Positions 11,417-25,248 are shown, numbered from the stretch's first letter. The stretch is 64,000 bases of DNA from Paramecium pentaurelia (GCA_905183005.1 CAJJDO010000155.1:154155-218154); one strand, 5' to 3'. Notes: generated from the sequence alone by a model not told the origin. A program made the numbers and translations.

Positions 11417-13793
11417 ATGAAAACCTTTGTTGTTTTTGTTCTCTTTCTAATTGGATATTCATAATAGAGTAGATAAGAATGTTCATGCAATTAATTGTTA
11501 TCACAAGTTGATTGTTTTATGAGTTAATTAAAATGTAATTGGAATTCTTTTAAGAAGTAATGTGAATATGAAACATCAAATACTTAATCACAAGAATAAT
11601 TTGAAAAATATTGTGATCAATTTTCAAATGATACTTGTAATAAACTTAAACCTTGTGAAACTTGTGTTTCTAATGGACCTTGTTAATGGTATCAATCAAA
11701 ATGCTCTCATTTCACTGGATGTACAGCATTTAATGAAAAAGATAACCTTAGATGTTAAAAAATATCTGAAAGATGTATAACCAATGGAATTCATTGTATA
11801 GAAATAGGAATTTGTGATTCTTATTAAACAGAAATAGCTTGTCAATAAGATATGAAATAGAAATGGTGTTTTTGGGACAAGATTACTAATAAATGTAGAT
11901 ATCCTTAAAAATGTTAAGAATTACCTAATACATTCACTTAAAATTCTTAATGCAAATCTTAGATATTCAATTGTAAATCCACTTCCTTAGGTGGTTGTTA
12001 AGATGAAACTATATTATATGCATAACCTGTTAAATCATATGATCCAAATACACCATAAATTCAATGTTTAGACTTCAAAAAAGATTCTGAATGTATTATA
12101 AATAAAGAAGGAAATTCATGTTTTTGGATAAATAATTAATGTTTAGATAAAGTTTGTTCTAATGCACCAAATTTATTCACAACAAATTAAGACTGTTAAT
12201 CATTTTTAAGTTATTGTATTACAACAAATGGAGGAGGATGTATCAACAATGGAACATGTTAGGTTGCCAATGTATAATAAGCATGTGTTAAAGATATATA
12301 AGGAATTGATTGCTTTTGGACTGCTAATGGTGAATGTGTTAATAAAACTTGTGATCATGCTCCCATTACTATAACATCAAATTATGATTGTGATTCATTC
12401 CTAAAAGGTGTTTGTGTTGTTAAAGAGGGTGGTGGTTGTAAAAATAAAGAATGTTAAGATCTTACTGGAAGTTCACATAAAAGCTGCAATACATAAAGTA
12501 AAAGTTGTACAGTGGGACTCAATTCAAAATGTACAAAAATAAAGAACTGTGAAGATACAATGTTAGAAGATGCTTGCATTGAAGGTTTAAATGGTCCATG
12601 TTTATGGATTGTTAACAAATTCTCTAATGAGTAATCTTAGGGAAGATGTTATAGTTACAATTCTTGTTAGAGTATCTAATGGAATACAGACAAATAATGT
12701 AAATAGATTTCAAATTAGTGCACCACTGATGGTATCAAATGTATTCCTATAACATCATGCTCAGAAACAAATACGAATGGGGGTTGTGTTACTGGAATTG
12801 ACGGATTGTGCATGTAAACTATAACTGCACTTTATGAAACCAAACCCGTTTGTATGACTTTTGAATCTTGTTCTTCAGCATATTACTTAAGACATGAAGA
12901 ATGTTAATAAGCAAATTAAAAGTGTACATCTAATGGATTAACAGGGTGTATACCATTGGCTGACTGTACTGCATATTAAGCTTACGAGTCATGCAATGTG
13001 AATAATAATTATAATCCTTGTGTTTGGAATTCGGTTTAATAAATGTGCAGAGATTCAATTTGCTCAGATTATAATTATCAAACGCATTAGTAATGTTATT
13101 AAATTGTTACAAATTTAAAGTTAAAATGTACTTCTGATGGTGTTTCATGTTTAGCTATATCAAGTTGTGTCACTTATTAATCCTAATAGGTTTGTAATAA
13201 TGCAAAAGCCACAGAAGGTAGTTGTATTTGGAAGGAATAAGACAAATCATGTTAAGTAAAATAATGCTCAGATATTTCAGCCCCAAGTCCTACTAATTGT
13301 AGTTTAGAATTAGGTAGTTGTACATTTGATGGTTTTAAATGTATTTAATGGCAATTATGTTCTGATTATTAGACAAAAAATGCTTGTAATACTGTAGGTT
13401 TGGATGGAATCTGTTATTGGTCTATAAGTGGAAAATGTTAATTAATGACATCTTGTTCATCTGCTAATGAGGATGAGTAAGCTTGCCGATAAGCAAATTA
13501 AAAATGTTATTTTAATTCAGAAGGTAAATGTTTAGAACACACCTGCAATACATATTAAATATTGCATGGAGTTTGTACTTATTTCTAATCATGGGATGGA
13601 AAATCCTAATATTTTTGTAAAGAAATTGATGGGAAATGTACCCTTATAGATCCAAATATTTTTAATTAATCAGAATGTTATAAACTTTCAAATTATACAT
13701 ATACTTGGAATGAAAAAAATTCAAAATGTTAAGTTTGTAATACCTAAACTAAATCATCTAATAATACTAATATGACAAGCAATAACTAAAGTA

Positions 13794-13842
<49 letters not shown>

Positions 13843-14011
13843 TAATAACAATAATAATAATAATAACAATAATAATAACAATAATAACAACAATAACAAT
13901 AATAACAATAATAATAATAATTCATAGACAAATGATACAACAACTAATTAATAATATACAAGCTCTTCCTATTTTATAACATACTTTATGTTATTTATTC
14001 TAATAATTTGA
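11417..14011 (+). CDS. Cysteine-repeat surface (immobilization-type) antigen, GPI-anchored
   Basis: Intronless 864-aa secreted protein. It starts with a signal peptide (MKTFVVFVLFLIGYSQQ), continues with many repeats of the pattern C...C...W...C...C typical of Paramecium surface antigens (for example GPCLWI, GSCIWKE, GICYWS), then a 42-residue asparagine run, and ends in a hydrophobic tail (SSSYFITYFMLFILII) fitting a GPI-anchor signal. These proteins coat cell and cilia; family members are expressed one at a time under epigenetic control. At 864 aa it is much smaller than classical i-antigens, and it lacks obvious near-identical central repeats, so it may be a minor member of the family. No frame break seen. 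Confidence 0.88.
13796..13921 (+). repeat. (AAT/AAC)42 run coding polyasparagine
   Basis: Triplet microsatellite in the asparagine frame of the surface antigen, just before its C-terminal anchor signal. AAC interruptions suggest an older repeat than the pure TAA run at 1-66. It may act as a flexible stalk holding the Cys-rich domains off the membrane. Confidence 0.95.
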
Positions 14012-14076
14012 AATTTTAATTATTCATTTTCTATTTATAAAATCAGGAAATATTAAATTTTCACAATTTATAATAT

Positions 14077-16403
14077 TCAAATTAACATACTCAATTTAAC
14101 CTCCTCTAAACATTTAAGTGTGTCTTGATTATTTGTATCAATGACCAATGATTAAATAAACTCAAATGTTATTTTTTTACACTATTCTCTAATTTATTTA
14201 GCAGGAGATTTCATTAAATTTCCTATTGCAGTAACTAATTTTGCTATTGTTTCTACATCTCTTTGTTTATATTAAAGAAAAGTGATAATAGCCTCTGATA
14301 ATAACTCACTAGCTTAGTCATTCAATCCATTTCGCTAATAAATACCAATTGATAAATTTAGAATAAGATTACTAAGTAATAGAACAGTCTATATGATATA
14401 AAATGTTTTACTTTTTCATCTGTATCTAGGAGACTCAAAATAATGTCTTTAACTATTCTTAAATGATATAGGATTGCACAAGAGTTTGTATTATGTTTTA
14501 AGCAATTACATAAAGTTTACAAGGCCAATCTTACAAGAACAGCATTTATAGGTTGAGTATTGACTATAGTGAAAATATTCAAAAATAAATTCATTCCTTT
14601 TTCTAGACCAGCAAATAATTATTCACTACTATGGTGAAGACAAAATAATCTAAAGAAATCATAAACTGGCAATAAGTATTGGGCATCCCATTTTAACAAT
14701 TTCTAAATAAAGATGATGCTAACAGAATTTTCAATATTAACAGTTTTTTAAACTTACACTTGTCCTAAACTTTCAATTCCTTTATTAAAAATTAAAGTTT
14801 CCTTCTCTGTTAATTTAAGTTCTTCTGACATTTGAGCATTGAATTCAAATAATTTCTTACTCAAACCTTGTAAATTCATATTTTCATAATAAGTGCATTA
14901 TGTATAAGGAATATATTAAAAGTCAATCTGCTTTTTAGCTTATTATTATTGTAATATTTATTATTAAGCATATTATTCTTTCATAGTTTCTAATTCTGAT
15001 TTCTTTTATCTTTGAGATTACCCAAAAGATGTATTCTTTTTTAAGAAATTTACAATTTATTAAAGATAATGTTTAGAGTAACCCTCTCTTAAACAAAATT
15101 TCTCAGCAGAATCATAAAAGCTTTCCCCTTCATTATATGGTAAGAGCTTTGTAATTCCATTATCATCTTCAACATCAAAGACATGATCATACTCTCCAGC
15201 TTCAAAGTATTTATCTCCAGGAAAGAACTTCTTTGAGTTTGCCCCTTTACCACCAATCACATCTCCAATCAATTACCAATTCTTCGTAGCAAGACTCCAC
15301 ATATATGCTTCAGGTTTATTTCCATTTCTAAATAATCTTATTTCCCCTTCTTTCTTTCCTATCATAGTATTCAATTTATCAATTCCTGGTAATTTCTATA
15401 CTTCTTCTTCAGACATTCCTCCTTCTTATTTAGCATTCGATAAAGAGGCTTCCTACTCTAACCCTTCTATTTCGGCCTAAGTAGCATATCTATTTTTATC
15501 AGTGGTAAATACTCTGACCTTTCCATCACTTGTTCCAATTATAATATCATTAAAATTATTTATAGCTACAGTCCACACTGTATCTGGTAATTAAATGGTT
15601 TATTATGGAGTGCCATCTAAATTCCAGATTATTACTAATCTATCATCACCTCCACTAATAACTTGATCCATGTGAATTTTCATAGTAAATACAAAACTCT
15701 TGTGTCCTAAAAAGGTTTGAATCAATTCTAAATCTTTTGACCAGAGTTTAATGGTTTCATCATTAGAGCAAGTTATATAGCCTCCCAAGGGTGATAGTAA
15801 TATTTCTCTAATGATATCCTTATGAGCCTATACACTCTTAATTTTAGTTTCTTTTGACCAGGAATGTAGAATTCCATCTTAGGATCCAGTAATAAAATTT
15901 AAATTTTCATCTCCATATACTGCCACACCATATTTATGTCCATTCAATCTATAGAGTTATTTCATTTAACTAATATCCCATATAATAGCAGTAGCATCCC
16001 ATGATCCTGAGATTAATAACTACGGTTTATGATGATTGAATGTACATTTTCTGAAATGCTTTTTAAAGAACATACTTATTAATCATGTCCTTCTAAAATA
16101 CCTAATGGATTTCCTTCATTATCTAATAAATAGATTTGGTTATCATGTCCAACTGCATATCCTCCATTTACCCTTGCACATGTGGCATATATGTATTTCT
16201 CAAAGAATGATATCAAAGTCACTTATTGGTACTAATTATCCTTCATTTCATACAACTTAGCAGTTTTATCACTTGAGCCTATGATTAGGATGATTGAATA
16301 TGTCTTTACATGTTAATAATTCATTTCCTTAAGTAGAGATTGATCTCACTATACCATTGTGTGCAGCTATGGTTTGACTTAATTTATATTGCAATGCTTC
16401 CAT
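14077..16403 (-). CDS. PLAA/Doa1/Ufd3 ortholog: WD40, PFU, PUL domains
   Basis: Ubiquitin-binding cofactor of the Cdc48/p97 segregase, 748 aa. An N-terminal WD40 propeller (MEALQYKLSQTIAAHNGIVR onward; blades include SCDDETIKLW-type repeats such as CSNDETIKLWSKD) is followed by a PFU domain (MIGDVIGGKGANSKKFFPGD) and a C-terminal PUL domain (KWDAQYLLPVYDFFRLF), the complete PLAA order. Introns at 14389-14411, 16020-16045 and 16279-16309 (23, 26, 31 nt). In the cell it helps sort ubiquitinated cargo and recycle ubiquitin. Its ATG is only 9 nt from the divergent protease gene. Confidence 0.95.
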
Positions 16404-16412
16404 TATTAATTA
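16404..16412. promoter_or_regulatory. 9-nt spacer between divergent start codons
   Basis: The sequence TATTAATTA is all that separates the ATG of the PLAA gene (minus) from the ATG of the protease gene (plus). Shortest of four such spacers in the window. Confidence 0.6.
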
Positions 16413-17646
16413 ATGATTTTATATTTATTATTTTAACTAATTAGTGCCTATGTAAAGATAGATTTACTTAAGTCTTCACCTAACCATTATAATAAACATT
16501 TAAGAAATGATCTATTGATCAACAATTTCAAGAATATGCAATATACTGGGATAATTAAAATAGGGGAATAGGATCTTGAATTGTTATTTGATACAGGTTC
16601 ATCTATTTTTTGGGTAAATTATAAATACTATTAAGGTATTTTCAAATACATGTCCCTCATAATCAAAGAGAAGTTCATTTGATTGTCAATCAAGTTCTAA
16701 TTGTTTAATGACATAAGAATAATATAATGTTTAATATGGTTAAGGGGAAATAGGAGGTAACAAAGCATTTGATTAGTTACAGATATCTAACAATATGACA
16801 ATTAAAAATTTTCAATTCTTAATAGTGAATTCATAATCTAATATAGATAATTTGAGAGCTGATGGAATTTGTGGATTGGGATTACAAGAATAATTTGGAT
16901 TCAATTCATTAATCAATATGCTTTATGATTAACATTTGATTGAAAAGAGAGTATTTACATTCTTTTTGAATTCAATACCAGAATAAATAAATAATTCATC
17001 TGTTTTATTCTTGGGTGGTTATGATACTCGTTACATGAGTTCAGATGTGTAATATGTTAAATTAGATAAAAGTGATTCATGGTCAGTAAAATTAAATAAT
17101 ATATAAATGAATAATAAAGTTCTAATTAATGATGTATCAGCATTAATAGATACTGGTACTTCTTTGATAGTAATACCAACTCATTAATTTACTTAATTAT
17201 TATCAAATTTAAGAGATTAATACAAATAATTTTGTTAATATTCTTAATATTAAATAAAATGTTCATGTCCTGATGGTGATTTTTCGCATTTTCCTGATTT
17301 TGAATTTAATTTAGAGGGTGATTTGAAATTAATATTAAGTCCTAATGATTACATTTATATGGATGTATCAGTTTGTGTATTAGCATTTACAAAGAGTTCT
17401 AATAATTATTGGATTTTAGGTGATACATTCATAAGAAAACATATAACAATATTTGATATTGATAATAAATAAATTGGATTTGCTAAATTAGCTACATTTG
17501 AGAAATAAAGTAAATAAATTTAGATAAATGATTATTTGTATATATTTAAAGTGGTTTGTGTATGTATTTGTGTAGCAATAGCATTAATATGGATAATTAG
17601 ATAAGTGAGTTGTTTAGGTGAAGCAAGTCATGAGATGTATAAATGA
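16413..17646 (+). CDS. Pepsin-like aspartyl protease with C-terminal membrane segment
   Basis: A1-family protease, 403 aa. Signal peptide MILYLLFQLISAYV, first catalytic motif FDTGSSIFWV (continuous after removal of the 22-nt intron 16614-16635), second catalytic motif ALIDTGTSLIV, and WILGDTFIRKHITIFD near the end, all classic for pepsin folds. A hydrophobic helix near the C-terminus (VVCVCICVAIALIWII) suggests a type I membrane protein, facing the lumen of an endosome or food vacuole or the cell exterior. No long propeptide was recognised between signal and catalytic domain. Divergent neighbour is PLAA. Confidence 0.93.
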
Positions 17647-17674
17647 TAAGTATATAATAATAATAATAATAATA

Positions 17675-18227
17675 TCATTATTTTTTACTATAAAGAGCAT
17701 CAGTTAAATTATCTATTGCTTCTTTTAATTTTGAAATTTCAAAACTTGATGTTTCTTTAAAAATAAATTTATTTTTGAATTTCTTTGAATCTAATCCTAA
17801 TACTTTTATTAGATCATCTTTATTGAATCTATTTTTTTTATCATTCTTATTGAATAAGAATAATATTGGAATTGCACTTTTTTTAATTAAATCATCATTA
17901 AGTACTTCTTCAATTAAATGTCTTTATAAATGAAATCTCATCATATTAATTTGGATAATACCTGTATTCTGAATCACTTGTATCAATGACATAGATCATT
18001 GCTTGTATATCTTAATAGAGAATTCTCCAATTTGATCTATGACGACCATTTCCAGACATATCATAAATTAAACAATATTTTCCTATTTTTGGACAAATCA
18101 CATAATGAATCTCCATAGTAGGTGTTGGGAATATTTCCATTCTTTAACTATTAGAGAGTGTACGTAATAGACTAGTTTTACCTGCATTATCTAATCCAAC
18201 ACAAATGGCACTAAATGCAACTTACAT
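17675..18227 (-). CDS. ARF-like small GTPase, ARL6/BBS3-like
   Basis: Small GTPase of 170 aa. P-loop GLDNAGKTSLL, a switch region with PTPTMEIHYV, the motif YDMSGNGRHRSNW, which matches the DMSG(Q/N)GR variant of ARL6 rather than the DVGGQ of ordinary ARFs, and the nucleotide-binding FLFNKND. In other organisms ARL6 (BBS3) recruits the BBSome to membranes for ciliary traffic. One 40-nt intron (17922-17961), longer than usual here. The N-terminus is shorter than in typical ARFs and lacks a myristoylation glycine at position 2 (MQVAFSAICV). The ARL6 label is inferred from one motif. Confidence 0.78.
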
Positions 18228-18238
18228 TTATTAAATTA
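18228..18238. promoter_or_regulatory. 11-nt spacer between divergent start codons
   Basis: TTATTAAATTA separates the ATG of the ARL6-like gene (minus) and that of the coiled-coil gene (plus). Same sequence theme as the spacers at 1715, 16404 and 44179. Confidence 0.6.
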
Positions 18239-20297
18239 ATGAGTAATCGTAAAACATATAGTAATAAATAAACTAAAATCTCATTGGGTGAGATAGATGA
18301 AATGTTCAATGATGCTGAATTCAGTTAAGCTGTTAAAGACACATTCAAAAAATAATCTAGTACAGTTCGTCATGATGGACCAATCTAAACAACAAATATG
18401 TTTTATTAGAAACCAACGATTTCATAGATAATGAGATTGAGAGCTAAAGGATCTCATACAGGAACAAGATGTCCTTCATTAAAGAAAGAGGAACGTAAAA
18501 CTAGATGGGCTAGTTTAATAAGTGAGGGTAGAACAGAACATCATAAAAGAATACCATCTGAAATAGAGAATATTCCAATATGTGCATAATATGAATAGTA
18601 TAGTTATCTTTGTAGAGAGCATGAATAATTGATTTAAAATTTGAGTGAATTACCATAATCAATTAAAATGATGCTCTACTCTAATATGTATGAAGTTTAA
18701 AGAGCTAAAATGTGTGAAAACAAAACTATTTTAGATGATAAATTCATATTTACACTATTTAACACACTTTAATAATTGGATAAATAAATAATTGAACCTT
18801 TACATTAATAGTAGACTAGACCTGTACTTAATTTTAAAATGAATTTTGTTTAAAATGCTGTTAATATAATATCAGAAACTATAATATAAGGTGTAAGAGA
18901 AGCTTTAAAACATGATACTAGATTGGGTATATTTATGGAAGGCTTTTGTAAATTTTGGATAGTGTTGATTGATATTTAATTGTAATGGATGGGTAAGAGT
19001 TGTGCTGATTACATTGAAGCTTAAGTTAAAGAGTTTAAAGAATAATTTAAAGAGGCATTAGCTTAGAAGATTAAAGTGGAAGATTAAATGATTTAGATGG
19101 ATAAAGAATTTAAATCTATGGAGGCTTAATATATTCGTAAACATGAATACTTATAATAATAATTATTATCAGTTTAATAGGAATTTCAAGATTATGTTGT
19201 GGCAGTATAATAAATGAGTGATCTAAAAATAGCAGAGGAAAGAATGAATTCAGTTGGATTGAAGGCTTTGGAATTGGAGAGTATGTTTAAACAATATGAT
19301 AAGGTAGTTTCTTAACATTCATTTGTATTTTAAAAAGACATTAAAGAATTGGGAACTGCTTTAATACAATAGAAAAAATAAAATTAACCTCTTCCAATGA
19401 AACACTAAGAAGCACAAATTCGTTTAGGATGTTAAAAATTACCAGAAGAGAATTATTAATTATATTAATTGAATTCAATTGGTATTTTTATGTAAGTGCA
19501 TCCATTTTAGATATTATATGAAATTAATAAAGAATTAGAAATGGATTATCCTATGTTATTGGGTAATTTTTTGGATTACTTGTCTCAAATTGGAGAGTTC
19601 CAAATTCATGTTTGTAGAATATTTATAGATTGGGTTGGAGAGGAAGATAAACTTAATGCAATATTAACATATTTTAGTGAATGTGATCTCGATTAACCAA
19701 TAAATTAATTATATGCTATCATATTTGGAATTCGTGAACATCGTTAATTAAGTTCTGTATCTCTAAAAAAATTAATAAAATATTATAAAGAATTGTAAGA
19801 ATAACATGATTATTAATTGAATGAGAATTTTACAATTTAAGAAGCATCTCCTTATTTTTAATTATTATTTTCATAAGAATTTAATGAAAAGATTACTAAT
19901 AGTTAGAAATAATAAATGACATTATTGGAATTATTATTGATGTTGGCTTAACATTTTCTAATGATTGAAAATAAATAATGGGCTGGATGGTTATATAAAT
20001 AAGAAATTGAATCTGAGGATTTAGATATGAATGTGGTACTGTATTATTATTATAATTATAATAAAGATCAAATAATTTATTGAGTTACGTAATCAATTGA
20101 ATAGACCACTTGAAGATAGCCTTAAATTAGTGAGACAACTCTCATTGCTCCATCCTGACTTATTTTATAAGAGTAAGTAAGCCCCATTAGAGAGAATGAA
20201 AGCATCAGTGCGTAAAGTGTAACGTAAAAACTCACAACGATCTCCTCTCAAGAGATCAAGTATTACTTTGATTAAAGCTATAAGTATGAAAAAGTGA
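18239..20297 (+). CDS. Uncharacterised helical protein (675 aa)
   Basis: I do not recognise a named domain. The protein begins MSNRKTYSNKQTKISLGEID, has a basic stretch near residue 75 (RLRAKGSHTGTRCPS), then long charged helices with heptad-like spacing in the middle (residues ~255-400) and a Ser/Arg/Lys-rich C-terminus. One 31-nt intron at 20036-20066; the frame is otherwise open. Divergent from the ARL6-like gene and 19 nt upstream of VPS15 on the same strand. The composition would suit a cytoskeletal protein, but this is a guess. Confidence 0.75.
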
Positions 20298-20316
20298 TAT
20301 ATTAATTATATAAAAA

Positions 20317-23300
20317 ATGGGGAATACTTTGATTGAGGATAAAGGCAAAATCAATCTGATGAAAGCATTTGAAACTTACAATACAGAATAAGAAATTGGG
20401 ACTCGTTAGACTCTATTCTTTGAGAATAAATTGTTTAAGACATTGAGTTATAAATGGCATCAATAAACTCTTCTATTGAAAGTACATCTAATGCGTAAAT
20501 AACTCACACTTTAAGAATTACATATACATACTCAAAATTTCTAATATCTAATTGAATAATTGGAACCATATCCAAATCTAATGCCATTCCACAATCTCAT
20601 TAATTTTGGTAGTATGCCTAAACCGCAACCATCTGAAATGTCTCTTGAATGCAATAAAGAATATCTGGCAGTTTCTAGACAATTCCTTTACTTAACATTG
20701 GAAGAACGATTATAATCAAATTACAAATTACCAAAATGCTTATTAAACTTTTATGCTTTACAATTCTTAAGTGCAGTAAATACATTACATAGACGTAATT
20801 TATATCATGGACATATACGTTCTTCTAATGTACTTCTAACAAGTCTTGATTTTCTAATCTTGGCTGATTTTGCATCTTATAAACCAACCTATTTAAATGA
20901 ATTAGAAATAATAAGAAACATTTATAAATCATCTATATAGAAATGTACTTTAGCACCTGAAAAGTATTCTGATTTATAAGAAGTTTAATATCTTTATAAT
21001 TTAACAAAAGCATAATTACTTTCAATGTAAGCTATGGATATGTTCTCAGTTGGATGTGTATTAGCAGAAATCTTTACAGGAGAAAGTCTTTTTTCACTTG
21101 AATAATTATTATAATTTAGAAAGGGTGAATATGAACCAATTATAAAGATTGATGGTATTATTGGTGATTTAATTCGTAATTTAATATCAATTAATCCAGA
21201 AATAAGATATAATTCAGAATAAGCATTAAATCTATTTTGTAATGAAATTTGTTCAAGTTAAACATATGAATTATTATAATATATAAGTATAGCATTAAAT
21301 GTAAATGGTTATTTTATGTAACCAGATGCTAGAATTGCTTTACTTAGAAAGGTTATTTCTACAATAGAAAGGAAATAATTCATATATACACTTCCATTGC
21401 CAATATAATTCATCAATTTAAGTAAATTCAATTAGATTTGTAGAGATTTTGAATTCCCACGTAAAATGGTTTAAATATAATTTACTAGTGGTGTAGGTAT
21501 GGATGAAATTATAGCAAATTCTCTTGAAAATTCAGGTAATCTAATTTAAAGAGAATTTAAAGAAGTACATTAAATTACATAATCAGTTTAATTATAAGTT
21601 TCTATGGTTCAAAAACTTAAATAATCAATACAAAAATAACCTGAACTCTAAGGATCTAGATAAAATCTAAGAACTAGTACATTTACAAATATAGATATTA
21701 GATAGAATAATCAAGAATATATTATAGTTATCTTATGGATATCAAATTAAATTAGAAATTCTAGATTCATGTAAACAAGATTATGTGGATTGGAATTAAT
21801 TGAATTCTTATGTTAATATATTGATGATGAACTCATTTACTATTTTTTAATGCCATGTTTGGGAATACTTTGTGAAGACTCAGATTCTTAAGTATAATAT
21901 TATGCTTTTTCCATTATGTTGAATCTATTGAAAAATATTAAGAATCCACCACAATCATCTACTGATACACTCATTTTCAAATTATACATCTGGGAATAAA
22001 TCAAGAATAGAATGAATGATATGAGTACTAATCATCAATTAGCTCTAAAGATTGGAGATATTGCAGAAATCTTACACAAATATAGTAGATTAGAAGAGAA
22101 AATACTATTTCTATAAATTATATAAAAGAAGTTTTAGGAAAATAGAATAAATGAACTTACTATTATTATTTCAAAGATTTATGAAGTACTTAAATATTAT
22201 GAATGTAATCAAACTTTAGAAATTCTAACACTTCTTATTTCTCAATTCAATAATACTACTCTAAAAATAGCATTACTTGATGTCTATTTAGAAATATATA
22301 AATATTATTTCAATACTGAAAATAGTTAGTTACTTCTATATTGTCTATAATTGAATACCAGATAAGAAAGTGCTCTATTTCGCATAATCCGTTTTGTTAG
22401 ATAAGCTACTGAAGAATAACTCTTGGAATTCAACAAAGTGATTTAATATGTAAAAGAAATATCTCCTTTGATTTTACATCACAATAGATGGATTAGAGAG
22501 GAAGCCAAAGAATTTATCACTATCTTACTTAATAGATATAGTAGTAAATAAATATTCTTTAAATTTCATCCACATATTAAAAAGTATTTGAAATTAGATG
22601 TTCCAATAATCAATCTAGAGATATTTACATCACTTATACAAAAACCTATTTGTTCTAAATGGTTTGATTAGAAAAATTAAAATGAACCAAGATATCCAAC
22701 ATTAACAGAAAGAGAACTCTATAATTATAATAATTATTATGAAGAATATTTTAAGAAATCAAAGAATATCTAAGAAATAGCTATATAATAATAAATTTAA
22801 AAGGCTCAATATCCAATAGCCAAAATGAATTAACGTGTTAATGATTTTATTGAAGCTGCTTTTAGAGTAGGTTTGATGTAATTAGATTAAAATAAATGGG
22901 AAGATTTCTCAAAGAAGGGTGGTAAAACATGGGAAGATTTTATTCAATATATTAAAAATAATAATGGATTTGATTTATCAAATAAATAGGATAATGTATT
23001 AACTAAAAAGAAAGTTAAATATTTATAAGAATTACATTTATAATTACAATATTAAATTCCTCAATCAAGTACTTAATGGATTAATTTATTCAATTATAAT
23101 ATTATAGCCAATTAGATTTATATTAAATCATCTTAATAATAAATATAGGATATTCAATTTTAAAGATAAATCTAATAACCAATTACTAGACCATTTAAAA
23201 TTAGTAATTAAATTGTAACTACAATTTCTGAACATAAAGGGATTGTTACATCTTTATAGAAATTTGGAGATCAAAGAAGATTCATATCTGGTTCTTATGA

Positions 23301-24593
23301 TGGAACAGTTAGAATATATGATATGAAGAAGATTGAAGAGGACTTTACAAATGGTAGTGTTGCTTAGATACGTATAAGTGAAGGAGATGTTTAAAGTAGA
23401 ATCTCTGCTTTATGTGCATTAGAAGGAACTGACAGTTTTGTTGTTGGTACAAATACTGGAAGTGTTAGTTTATATACAAATGATCGTCATACTAGTACAT
23501 TTCTTAAGGGGGATTCTGAAATTAGGAAGATTGTTGATTAAGAAAATACATTTATGTATGTAACTGAGAAAGGTACTCTCAAGATTGAAGATATTAGAAG
23601 TAGGAATGGATAAAGTTTTAATATTGGAAGATAACGTGGATTAGTATCAAGCATGGTACATGATAATTATACTACTTTGATTGGTACTATTAATGGTTAT
23701 TTGATTTTATATGATATAAGAAGTACTATGATTGTCAATTTATTCTAATTATTGAATCATGATGATTAAGCATTACCTATATTTAGTTTAGCTTATATGA
23801 ATAGAGTTTCTTAATTTGAGGGAATGAATAATGATAGTTAAAAATTAGTAGGTATTGGATATTAATCTAATAATAATGAAGTAGGATTTTGGGATTTAAA
23901 TAAGTAAAATGAGGATTTGAATCCAGCACTCTTTTTATATTGTTCTGATAAAAAACATCCAATAATAGAAACACCTAGATTATAATCTGTATTAAAATCA
24001 GAACAATTCATAAATCATAATAATAATTTATCAACATAATGTCATTATGATTTTCTGAATAAGAGTTATTAAGTTGATTTAATATCATATTTAAAAGATC
24101 CTTTGACATCATCAGAAAGAGTAGCAAAAGATCGTTGGTTACGTGGTACAAAGAATCTTTATATAAATTTGAAATCAGCTTTTGAATGCAAAAGTACTGT
24201 GACTTCATTGATTTGCTTGACATCACGTATTGATAATTAAAGATAAGAAAATACATTCATTACTGCAAGTACAGATAGAAGTATATAAAGTTGGACATTA
24301 AATAGTGATGTTTCTAAATAATAAGACAAGAATAATGATAGAGTATTTAATTTATGATATTTTAGGAATTCCAAACTAATATAATAAGCTCACCATATAA
24401 TTCAATTAGGAAATTCAAGTAATGTCCAAGTGGAGATGTTTATGTAATTTAGGATTATGAATTCAAAAACCAAAGTAATTCTGGCAATTCTTTTGAGCAT
24501 AAGGATTGCATAACAGATATGATATATTTAGACCATGATAATAGTTATTTGGTTACTGCAAGTAGAGATCATACAATAAAGATTTGGAAATGA
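20317..24593 (+). CDS. VPS15/PIK3R4 ortholog: pseudokinase-like domain, HEAT region, WD40
   Basis: Regulatory subunit of the class III PI3-kinase complex, 1417 aa. Starts MGNTLIED, so an N-myristoylated membrane anchor is likely, as in other VPS15. The kinase domain has diverged catalytic motifs typical of VPS15: LYHGHIRSSNVLL in place of HRD and LADFASYKP in place of DFG, then TLAPEK. A helical HEAT-like region follows, then WD repeats from about residue 960 (SEHKGIVTSL, SGSYDGTVRIYD, ... TIKIWK at the end). One 23-nt intron at 24343-24365. VPS34 itself is not in the window. Confidence 0.93.
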
Positions 24594-24627
24594 ATAAAAA
24601 AATATATTATAATAAGTAATTAAATTG

Positions 24628-25248
24628 ATGACAGATCTATGTAAAAACTGTAAACATAAATAATTGAGATCTCGAATGATAGGCAAGAAATTCTCATCCA
24701 ATATTCTTAATCAAATCTAATAGATAAAATCACCAAGAAATATTGAAACTCCATATATCAATGTGATTGAATATTTATAGAGTATTCATTAGAAAAAAGA
24801 AGAAAAACCAAAAGAGATTATTCTATATCACCGTCTTAAAACTCATACTTCAAAATAAAAAACAGAGTTATAAGTAGATGATGCTGCATAAACTACATCT
24901 CGTTTGGATTAATTTCCATTAACATAATACATTCCTAGAGGTGCAGTTGCTAATAAGATTATGAGTAGTGCATTTTATAAAATGAAACGTATGTGTTCAT
25001 ATTCAAGAGAGGAGTCTAAAAGAAAGAAAATAGAGATTGGTCCTATGTTTAATTAAGTATCGAAATATGTCTAACCAATGAGACCAGGCACAGTTAGAAG
25101 TGTTAATTCGAAGATAGATGAAAGATTGGGATCAACATTGATAAGTGCAAGACAAGAATTATTGAGACATAGCAAATCAGAAATGCATTTGAGATTGCCT
25201 GTTTCTAATAAATTAAGTGAAGTTTAATCCTTAATGAAAAGAGAATGA
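24628..25248 (+). CDS. Small uncharacterised basic protein (206 aa)
   Basis: Intronless ORF starting MTDLCKNCKHKQLRSRM. It contains one CxxC near the start, a central stretch rich in Lys and Gln, and the segment AVANKIMSSAFYKMKRMCSY. No known domain. It sits between VPS15 and VPS8 on the same strand with gaps of 34 and 51 nt. Codon use resembles neighbouring genes, so it is probably real. Function unknown. Confidence 0.72.

Noticed and set aside
11562..11780. 72-codon plus-strand frame inside the surface antigen gene
   Set aside because: Out-of-frame shadow; the antigen frame with regular cysteines covers the same bases and is open for 864 codons.
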